From: Planctomicrobium sp.
GTDB lineage: Bacteria > Planctomycetota > Planctomycetia > Planctomycetales > Planctomycetaceae
Assembly: GCA_018659505.1 (NCBI GenBank)
Contig: JABJMI010000757.1
Location: 1-13,175 of the forward strand
Direction of reading: 5' to 3'
Length of the DNA stretch: 13,175 bases
The translations under genes were made by a program, and so were the position numbers. Within the stretch, counting starts at the first letter, position 1; each line of letters opens with the position of its first letter. This document shows positions 8,320 through 13,175 of the stretch, piece after piece. The notes beneath the pieces are model-generated. The model saw only the letters and a list, made by a program, of their open reading frames with translations. It ran no database searches and was not told the origin of the DNA.

Positions 8320-9771
8320 ATGCACCCGACTCAAGAACATTTTCAACAACTGACTCGTCGGCATTTCTTTGGTCAGGCTGGGTTAGGATTGGGAACCGCT
8401 GCGCTCGCTTCTTTGATGTCGAACAAAACTGTTCAGGCTGCGGGGAATGCTGGACTCCCAGAGTTGCCACACTTCGCGCCAAAAGCAAAGCGAGCGATCT
8501 ACCTCTTCGCAGCAGGGGCGCCCAGCCAGATTGATACGTTTGATTACAAACCGAAACTGGATGAACTGTTCGATACAGACTTGCCAGAGTCAATTCGCAA
8601 CGGGCAGCGATTGACGACCATGACCTCGGGGCAAACCCGTTTTCCGATTGCGCCTTCGAAGTTTAAGTTTCAACAATACGGTGAGAACGGAACTTGGCTC
8701 AGTGAACTTGTACCGCATACAGCGAAGATGGTCGACGACATTGCACTCGTCCGCTCAGTGCATACCGAAGCGATCAACCACGACCCTGCGATTACTTACA
8801 TCTGCACCGGCAATCAGCTTCCCGGACGTGCCAGTCTTGGGGCGTGGCTCAGTTATGGTCTGGGATCGATTAACGAAGACCTTCCATCCTTCGTTGTAAT
8901 GACTCCTTCTTGGTCAGGTCGCCAACAGGCACAAGCTCTTTACAACCGCTTATGGGGTTCAGGTTTTCTTCCGAGCCGTTATCAAGGTGTTTCCATGCGA
9001 TCAGGCGGAGACCCGGTTCTCTTCCTGTCGAACCCTCCCGGTGTCAGCATGGAACTCCGCCGCCGCATGTTGAATCGTCTGGAAGAATTTAATCAACGAA
9101 CTTACGAACAAATCGGCGATCCAGAAACTCGAACACGCATCGAACAAGCAGAGATGGCGTTCCGGATGCAGTCCTCAGTTCCCGATTTGATCGATACATC
9201 AGGTGAGACGAAAGCAACTCTGGACATGTATGGAGACGCGGTCAACAAACCGGGTTCATTCGCAGCGAGTTGTTTGTTAGCACGACGTATGGCAGAACGA
9301 AATGTTCGCTTCGTGCAAATCTTCCATCGTGGCTGGGATCAACACGGCAACCTCGCTGGCGATCTCCCCAAACAATGTGGAGACATCGACCAACCGGCGT
9401 GGGCACTCATTCAAGATTTGAAAGAACGCGGCATGCTCGAAGACACACTCGTCGTCTTCGGCGGAGAATTCGGTCGCACAGTCTATTGCCAGGGTAAGTT
9501 GACGAGAGAGAATTACGGTCGTGACCACCATCCTCGCTGCTTCTCAATCTGGATGGCAGGCGGCGGCATCAAAGGGGGCGTTGTCCACGGAGAAACCGAC
9601 GACTTCAGCTACAACATCACCAAGAACCCGGTCCATATTCACGACCTGAACGCTACCATTCTAAACACCCTCGGCATCGACCACCGCCGGCTGAGTTATA
9701 AACACCAGGGACTCGACGTCCGCCTAACTGGAGTTGAGGAACATCACCCGATTAAAGAGATTTTGTTGTGA
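8320..9771 (+). CDS. DUF1501 domain protein (alkaline phosphatase/sulfatase-like fold), Tat-exported
   Basis: The 483-residue protein starts with a twin-arginine signal: LTRRHFFGQ (11-19), a hydrophobic Gly/Ala-rich stretch, then VQA|AG near 41. DUF1501 hallmarks follow: [14 protein letters not shown] (65-78, the family's G-x-PSQ-x-D-x-FD-x-KP block), HTEAINHDP (148-156), [15 protein letters not shown] and [10 protein letters not shown] near the C-terminus. The last two match the metal-site blocks expected in the alkaline phosphatase/sulfatase superfamily, to which DUF1501 is related. Export by Tat would fit a protein that folds with metal in the cytoplasm. The reaction is not established. 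Length is normal for the family and I see no missing block. The gene is usually next to a PSD1-type gene; here a divergent glycosidase-like gene and a small gene lie between, so it needs its own promoter. Confidence 0.93.
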   Translation: MHPTQEHFQQLTRRHFFGQAGLGLGTAALASLMSNKTVQAAGNAGLPELPHFAPKAKRAIYLFAAGAPSQIDTFDYKPKLDELFDTDLPESIRNGQRLTTMTSGQTRFPIAPSKFKFQQYGENGTWLSELVPHTAKMVDDIALVRSVHTEAINHDPAITYICTGNQLPGRASLGAWLSYGLGSINEDLPSFVVMTPSWSGRQQAQALYNRLWGSGFLPSRYQGVSMRSGGDPVLFLSNPPGVSMELRRRMLNRLEEFNQRTYEQIGDPETRTRIEQAEMAFRMQSSVPDLIDTSGETKATLDMYGDAVNKPGSFAASCLLARRMAERNVRFVQIFHRGWDQHGNLAGDLPKQCGDIDQPAWALIQDLKERGMLEDTLVVFGGEFGRTVYCQGKLTRENYGRDHHPRCFSIWMAGGGIKGGVVHGETDDFSYNITKNPVHIHDLNATILNTLGIDHRRLSYKHQGLDVRLTGVEEHHPIKEILL

Positions 9772-9924
9772 GGTCAGGTGCGCATATGAAATCCAGTTTG
9801 ATAATAATCGGAATATCTAGCATTTAAATTTTTGATGTGATGATTTCTTTGTATGTCGCTACACAGATTTAAACTGGTCCGTATTTATGATTTCAGTGAA
9901 AAAATGAGATGAGGGTTAAGTCCT

Positions 9925-10788
9925 ATGAAAGTCGCTCTTTGCTTTTTGAACATATTCATAATTGCTCTCCTTGGATCTCATGCCAATTGTTATGCGCAAT
10001 CCACCGATGAGTCCAAAGACAAAATTGAGAACACCAAGTTGATTTCTGATCCAGAAATCGCATCACTCACAAGCGAGTATGATCCAGCAATTGTAGAACT
10101 AGCTGGTGCCTACCTTGAAGATTTACCACGGAGTCAGTTTGAAGCCAACTTAAAAAAACTTCTATCAGGTAAAACGCCGAAAGAAATTGAAAAGCTCGAC
10201 AAAGAAATGCAAAAAGTTCTTTCAATTCTCATGGACGTTCAATTTCGTGATGTCGCTGCAAAATCTCCAACGACAGCAAGATTCATTGACGAAGTCAAAA
10301 AAGAACACTTGGAAGAAATTAATAACTGGATTGAGAAGGTGAACGGCTTACTTGATGCTTCTAAGTACGATTTACTATTCCCTGGTTCGAAACTCAAACA
10401 GCCAGTCAATCTATTTTTCAATGGACTTGGAACTGTTGTGTCTGATCGGGCTGAGATAGCAAAATTTGGCACGAATGGTAATTTCAAATTTGATGATGTC
10501 ATTACATTAGGCGATGGAGAAGACGCATCGATGCTGATACTTGATGGTCAGGAAGATTTCGATTTCTACATGAATGGTAATTTCTCCGCCTTAGGCTGCA
10601 CTTTCTTCTTAATTGGATGGGATCAAGGGAATGGCTACCTTCTTTATAACCTCCGAATCCGGTCAAATTGCGTCTGGCGGCTTGTCTATATCCAGAATTT
10701 TACTGCCATAGAAGCTTCCCGGAAGAACTTGTCGAATTATCGTCCTAAAGGCGAATCGAAAATAAGCATCGAGGTCAAAGACAGCTAG
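9925..10788 (+). CDS. Secreted protein truncated by an in-frame TAG; N-terminal part
   Basis: This reading frame gives 287 residues and ends at TAG 10786-10788, but the same frame stays open for another 118 codons (see 10789-11145), so this is the N-terminal 70 percent of a 405-residue protein. Residues 1-24 are a signal peptide (NCYA|QS). Residues about 45-150 are helical and charged (FEANLKKLLSGKTPKEIEKL, EVKKEHLEEINNWIEKVNGL). From about 155 the pattern changes to beta strands (VNLFFNGLGTVV, DFDFYMNGNF, GWDQGNGYLLYNLRIR, VWRLVYI, KISIEVKDS), resembling a concanavalin-like or DUF1080-like sandwich cut before its last strands. GAGGG (9911-9915) lies nine bases before the ATG. Codon use is A-rich compared with the neighbouring DUF1501 gene. 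I cannot name the function. A protein ending at the TAG would lack the end of its sandwich domain. Confidence 0.75.
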   Translation: MKVALCFLNIFIIALLGSHANCYAQSTDESKDKIENTKLISDPEIASLTSEYDPAIVELAGAYLEDLPRSQFEANLKKLLSGKTPKEIEKLDKEMQKVLSILMDVQFRDVAAKSPTTARFIDEVKKEHLEEINNWIEKVNGLLDASKYDLLFPGSKLKQPVNLFFNGLGTVVSDRAEIAKFGTNGNFKFDDVITLGDGEDASMLILDGQEDFDFYMNGNFSALGCTFFLIGWDQGNGYLLYNLRIRSNCVWRLVYIQNFTAIEASRKNLSNYRPKGESKISIEVKDS

Positions 10789-11145
10789 CTAACATGTAAG
10801 GCTGATAATGAAAGTCTCGCAACAAACCTCCCTCTCGACCTCTACAAACCTGGGGAGGTTTTATTTGGAATTACGGGAAATCAATATGGTCCCAAAAAAA
10901 TCTCGATTAGCGAAATTGCTGTCCTCAGAGGTTCTCAATCAAGTAAGGGAATCCAAAAAAATAGTAAAGAGGCGATGACTCGAGAAAGAAATGCAAGAGC
11001 GAAACTTCAACTTGCGCAATCGGCGATTGAAGAGGGACTCATTGTCTTAGCTAAAAAATTCCTCACTGATATTACGAACGAATACACTGATACTTCCGCT
11101 GCCAAGGAGGGAAGAGAATTACTCCGCACTCTGTCGCCTGAATGA
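10789..11145 (+). pseudogene. In-frame C-terminal continuation of the 9925 gene after an amber codon
   Basis: Directly after the TAG, and in the same frame as 9925-10788, 118 sense codons run to TGA at 11143-11145 without another stop. The translation continues the domain naturally: before the TAG KISIEVKDS, after it LTCKADNESLATNLPLDLY (1-19), PGEVLFGITGN (21-31) and KKISISEIAVLRG (35-47), the closing strands of a concanavalin or DUF1080-type sandwich. Then comes a helical tail with TPR-like spacing: ARAKLQLAQSAIEEGLIVLA, TDTSAAKEGRELLRTLSPE. The segment has no usable start at its beginning; the only internal ATG (10975) would make 56 residues. It is therefore a remnant of one 407-codon gene carrying a single nonsense codon, or the downstream part of a read-through product, or a sequencing error at one base. 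Decay looks recent, since no second lesion is present. Confidence 0.8.
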
Positions 11146-11290
11146 ATTCCGCCAACTCGTTTAAAGGTGGCGAAGGCGTCGAGCTCATTGGGGGCAATCT
11201 GCTTGAACTATCAAAATGTCAACGGAAAATTTTTCAACGCAGAATTGTCCCCAGCCATTCTTCAGCAAACTTGTTTACGAAGTGACGTAG

Positions 11291-11342
11291 GTCCGGTTTT
11301 ACCGGACGCAACTCAACGAATCGTCGACCGGTGGAACCGGTC
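11291..11342. repeat. Two related tandem hairpins (REP-like)
   Basis: Hairpin 1 is GTCCGGT (11291-11297), loop TTT, ACCGGAC (11301-11307). Hairpin 2 is GACCGGT (11326-11332), loop GGA, ACCGGTC (11336-11342). Both are perfect 7-bp stems with 3-nt loops, 18 bases apart. They differ at the second base pair, T-A in one and A-T in the other, so pairing is kept while sequence changes. This looks like a pair of related palindromic units, as in REP-type dispersed repeats, or part of a structured RNA or terminator after the interrupted gene. A third, smaller hairpin, AAGGG-TCGC-CCCTT, follows at 11363-11376. Confidence 0.6.
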
Positions 11343-11557
11343 CTGCTTAACTGATGCTCCCTAAGGGTCGCCCCTTCTCATTTGTTTGCAGGAATGAACA
11401 GTCGGAAGGTTTGAGGATTCGATCTTCACCCCATGCAGCTGTCAGTCTCTAGCCTCGCTGCCGAAATGTGCGTTCGCGTATTAACAGTTAATTCATACTT
11501 CGCTCATCATTCGTTCGCTAAACCCTTCTAAGGTTCGCTCTCACAAAACATATTAGT

Positions 11558-11561
11558 GGAG
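11558..11561 (+). promoter_or_regulatory. Ribosome binding site for the lipoprotein gene
   Basis: GGAG lies seven bases before the ATG at 11569 and supports this start over the in-frame ATGs at codons 3 and 4, which would shorten the basic N-terminus of the lipoprotein signal. Confidence 0.55.
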
Positions 11562-11568
11562 ATCGACC

Positions 11569-12003
11569 ATGCGAATGATGACCCTTCTCGCAACCACCGC
11601 ACTACTTTGCGTGGGATGCGGCAAGTCAGACACAGTTCCCTACGAGAAACCAGTCTTCCCGGTTTCTGGGGGAGTCAATTTCAAAGGCAAACCTATCAAG
11701 GATGCGTCGATTCGATTGCATCCGATAAGCACAACTCCTGATGAAATGGTGGTGACACCACGCGGAGTTGCCGATTCAGGTGGCCGATTTGATCTCACCA
11801 CGTACCGCAAAGGCGATGGCGCTCCGTCTGGTGAGTATCAAGTTTCTGTCTCGTGGGTTGGTCCACTAGATGGTCTCGATGAGGAAGAAGAAGACAGACT
11901 CAGAGAGCGGCTGCCCCGCAAATACACCCGTCCAGAGTCATCAGGAATCACTGTCTCAATCAGTGAAGGCATGAACGAGTTGCCAGAAATCTCTTTGAAT
12001 TAA
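11569..12003 (+). CDS. Small lipoprotein with carboxypeptidase-regulatory-like domain
   Basis: The 144-residue product begins with a short lipoprotein signal (MRMMTLLATTALLCVGC), with the likely lipidated Cys at 17 followed by GKSD; position -3 is Cys, which is unusual, but V and G at -2 and -1 fit. The mature part is a single beta-rich domain of the transthyretin or carboxypeptidase-regulatory type common in planctomycete lipoproteins: FPVSGGVNFKGKPIKDASIR (31-50), then GVADSGGRFDLTTY and GAPSGEYQVSVSW, and a final strand ITVSISEGMNELPEISL. A very acidic loop (DGLDEEEEDRLRERLPRKY) lies near the C-terminus. It should be membrane-anchored and extracytoplasmic; its role is unknown, probably structural or binding. 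It is followed after 85 bases by the DUF1559 gene in the same direction, a pairing often seen in planctomycetes, usually with DUF1559 first. Confidence 0.85.
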   Translation: MRMMTLLATTALLCVGCGKSDTVPYEKPVFPVSGGVNFKGKPIKDASIRLHPISTTPDEMVVTPRGVADSGGRFDLTTYRKGDGAPSGEYQVSVSWVGPLDGLDEEEEDRLRERLPRKYTRPESSGITVSISEGMNELPEISLN

Positions 12004-12033
12004 CGCCCCACGCTTTTGAGCATATCACCCCAT

Positions 12034-12066
12034 CCTCTCTCCAAAGTTTGTGACTTTGCTGAGAGG
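12034..12066 (+). promoter_or_regulatory. Hairpin in the leader before the DUF1559 gene
   Basis: CCTCTC (12034-12039) pairs with GAGAGG (12061-12066), and inside it CAAAGT (12042-12047) pairs with ACTTTG (12053-12058), separated by a 2x2 internal loop and closed by a TTGTG loop. The 12 paired positions end 11 bases before the AAGGA ribosome binding site (12078-12082). There is no T-run, so it is not a typical intrinsic terminator. It may stabilise or process the mRNA between the two genes, or tune translation of the second. Confidence 0.5.
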
Positions 12067-12077
12067 CATATACCCTG

Positions 12078-12082
12078 AAGGA
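12078..12082 (+). promoter_or_regulatory. Ribosome binding site that decides the DUF1559 start
   Basis: AAGGA lies six bases before the ATG at 12089. This favours 12089 over an in-frame GTG at 12050, which sits in the loop of the leader hairpin and would add 13 residues ahead of the prepilin-like signal. Confidence 0.65.
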
Positions 12083-12088
12083 AACAAA

Positions 12089-13063
12089 ATGACTGCTAAT
12101 ACTAAACGTCGCGGATTTACTCTGATCGAACTCCTTGTGGTGGTTGCCATCATTGCAATTCTTGTCGCACTGCTCTTACCCGCTGTTCAACAAGCACGCG
12201 AAGCTGCTCGACGGACCCAATGCAAGAACAACTTGAAACAACTCGGTCTCGCACTTCACAACTACGAAAGTACGCATTCCACCTTTCCACCAAGTCGTCT
12301 CAATCCAAAGGTCGCAATCGAAGATAATGCCAGTGAAGACAGTGCCTATCAATCATGGACAACACTTGTGTTGCCCTATATTGATCAAGGCAACATTGCT
12401 AACCAACTCGACTACAATCGTGCTTGGTCGGCACTGGCAAACCGTCCCCAGGTTTCCATTCCGCTGCAAACGATGCTTTGTCCATCAGCACCAGGTTCAG
12501 CTCGTCAAGACCCGACTTGGGTTGTGGGTGCCTACGCTGGTGATTTTGGCTCAATCAATGAAGTGAAGAAAAAAGTTTACACGGACGTCATGGGTGTCGC
12601 TGATCCCGGTGACAGTGGTCGCGCAGGGGCACTTTCGAAAGGTGTCAAAAATAAAATCCGTGACATCACTGATGGAACGTCAAACACCTTTCTTCTCGGC
12701 GAAGCAGCTGGGCAACCTGATGTCTACATCACCAGTGGTCGCATGAATTCTGCTAGCTTTGCAGCGTATCAGGACGACAAAGTTGTCGATATCGGTGGGA
12801 GATTTGTTGCAGCGGATGGCACTGGTTGGGCTGATCCTGATGGCGGATTCAGTATCAATGGTGCAACTGTTGATGGACTCGACAGTTATGGACCGAAGAT
12901 GATCAACGCGATTAACGTAAGTGAAGCCTACAGCTTCCACACCGGTGGTGCTCAATTCTCGATGGCTGACGGTTCTGTTCGCTTCGTCTCAGAGAATATC
13001 GACATGGGAACCTTTGTCGCTCTCTGCACCCGTGCAAACGGGGAAGTGATTGGCGAATTCTAA
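12089..13063 (+). CDS. DUF1559 protein with prepilin-type N-terminal cleavage/methylation signal
   Basis: With the ATG at 12089 the product has 324 residues. It opens with a prepilin leader: basic TKRRG, cleavage G9|F10, Glu at +5 (FTLIE), then a hydrophobic helix to about residue 31 and the typical PAVQQAREAARRTQCKNNLK (31-50). The globular part has DUF1559 landmarks: QLGLALHNYESTHSTFPPSR (51-70), DGTSNTFLLGEAAG (from 195), and the C-terminal block FHTGGAQFSMADGSVRFVSE (H284 to about 302). It is thus a pseudopilin-like protein processed by a prepilin peptidase and held at the inner membrane or built into a fibre. DUF1559 proteins are strongly expanded in planctomycetes and their role is unknown. 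It is downstream of a lipoprotein gene and is followed by a strong hairpin, so the two probably form a short transcription unit. I see no damage to the gene. Confidence 0.95.
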   Translation: MTANTKRRGFTLIELLVVVAIIAILVALLLPAVQQAREAARRTQCKNNLKQLGLALHNYESTHSTFPPSRLNPKVAIEDNASEDSAYQSWTTLVLPYIDQGNIANQLDYNRAWSALANRPQVSIPLQTMLCPSAPGSARQDPTWVVGAYAGDFGSINEVKKKVYTDVMGVADPGDSGRAGALSKGVKNKIRDITDGTSNTFLLGEAAGQPDVYITSGRMNSASFAAYQDDKVVDIGGRFVAADGTGWADPDGGFSINGATVDGLDSYGPKMINAINVSEAYSFHTGGAQFSMADGSVRFVSENIDMGTFVALCTRANGEVIGEF

Positions 13064-13090
13064 ACTTGTCTGGAAACGACTTAACAATTC

Positions 13091-13132
13091 GAATTCGTGG
13101 CTGTGCGTTGCGAAATGCACAGTCACGAATTC
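13091..13132 (+). terminator. Strong hairpin terminator after the DUF1559 gene
   Basis: GAATTCGTGGCTGTGC (13091-13106) pairs with GCACAGTCACGAATTC (13117-13132) over 16 bp with one G-U pair. The stem can extend inward by three pairs (G-U, U-A, U-A) to close on a GCGA tetraloop (13110-13113), which belongs to the stable GNRA class. It starts 27 bases after the DUF1559 stop. The tail after it is only moderately T-rich, so termination may not be purely intrinsic, or the hairpin may protect the 3' end of the mRNA. Confidence 0.65.
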
Positions 13133-13175
13133 TTCATGTCTATTGACTCCATTTCCTCAAAGTATTTTAGCTGAA

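Larger units (their letters stand above)
11146..11568. other. Non-coding region with a hairpin cluster (423 bp)
   Basis: I find no convincing gene in this stretch between the interrupted gene and the lipoprotein gene; a 65-codon open frame at 11167-11364 reads through the hairpins and does not look like protein. The main content is a cluster of short inverted repeats at 11291-11376, listed separately. The segment 11380-11568 should hold the promoter for the lipoprotein and DUF1559 pair, but I cannot place a reliable -35/-10. No tRNA-like structure is visible. Confidence 0.5.

Noticed and set aside
9793..9877. CCAGTTT ... AAACTGG inverted repeat between DUF1501 and the interrupted gene
   Set aside because: Seven-base arms over 70 bases apart in AT-rich DNA are easily expected by chance and make no compact terminator.
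11167..11364. 65-codon open frame over the hairpin cluster
   Set aside because: It spans both perfect hairpins, has no ribosome binding site and gives low-complexity, non-protein-like sequence.

Overview
The window looks like chromosomal DNA from a member of the Planctomycetota. It carries several gene types typical of that phylum: a large secreted protein with planctomycete cytochrome C, DUF1549 and DUF1553 (PSD1) domains, a Tat-exported DUF1501 protein, a DUF1559 protein with a prepilin-like N-terminus, and a small lipoprotein with a carboxypeptidase-regulatory-like fold. Base composition is moderate. Nearly every protein begins with an export signal, so the region mostly encodes envelope or secreted products. 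I see no tRNA, rRNA, CRISPR array, transposase or phage gene.

Layout. 1-1515 (minus) is the N-terminal 505 codons of a secreted TPR-type helical-repeat protein that runs off the left edge. A 310-bp divergent intergenic region follows. 1826-5014 (plus) is the PSCyt1/DUF1549/DUF1553 protein, with a LamG-like module spliced into its DUF1553 part. 5128-5571 (plus) is a small protein of unknown function. 5702-8083 (minus) is a secreted six-hairpin glycosidase-like protein, convergent with the small gene. A likely terminator lies between them. 8320-9771 (plus) is the DUF1501 protein. 9925-11145 (plus) is one continuous coding frame split by a single in-frame TAG at 10786. The part after the TAG (10789-11145) has no other stop and completes the domain, and it is easily missed because it has no start codon of its own. 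11146-11568 is non-coding and holds tandem hairpins. 11569-12003 (lipoprotein) and 12089-13063 (DUF1559) form a small gene pair, with a structured 85-bp spacer and a strong hairpin after the second gene.

How the genes may work together. The PSD1-type and DUF1501 genes are normally adjacent partners in planctomycetes. They are thought to act in the periplasm or on the surface, possibly in handling complex polysaccharide, but their biochemistry is not established. Here they are about 3.3 kb apart, and the gap holds a secreted glycosidase-like gene and a small unknown gene. That fits a carbohydrate-related locus that has been rearranged, but it is inference. The lipoprotein and DUF1559 pair is a separate, common planctomycete arrangement of unknown role.

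The most interesting observations are the amber-interrupted gene at 9925-11145, the separated PSD1/DUF1501 pair, the tandem hairpins at 11291-11342 that differ by a compensatory base pair, and the hairpin just before the DUF1559 ribosome binding site. I found no clear evidence for a wholly new multi-gene system.
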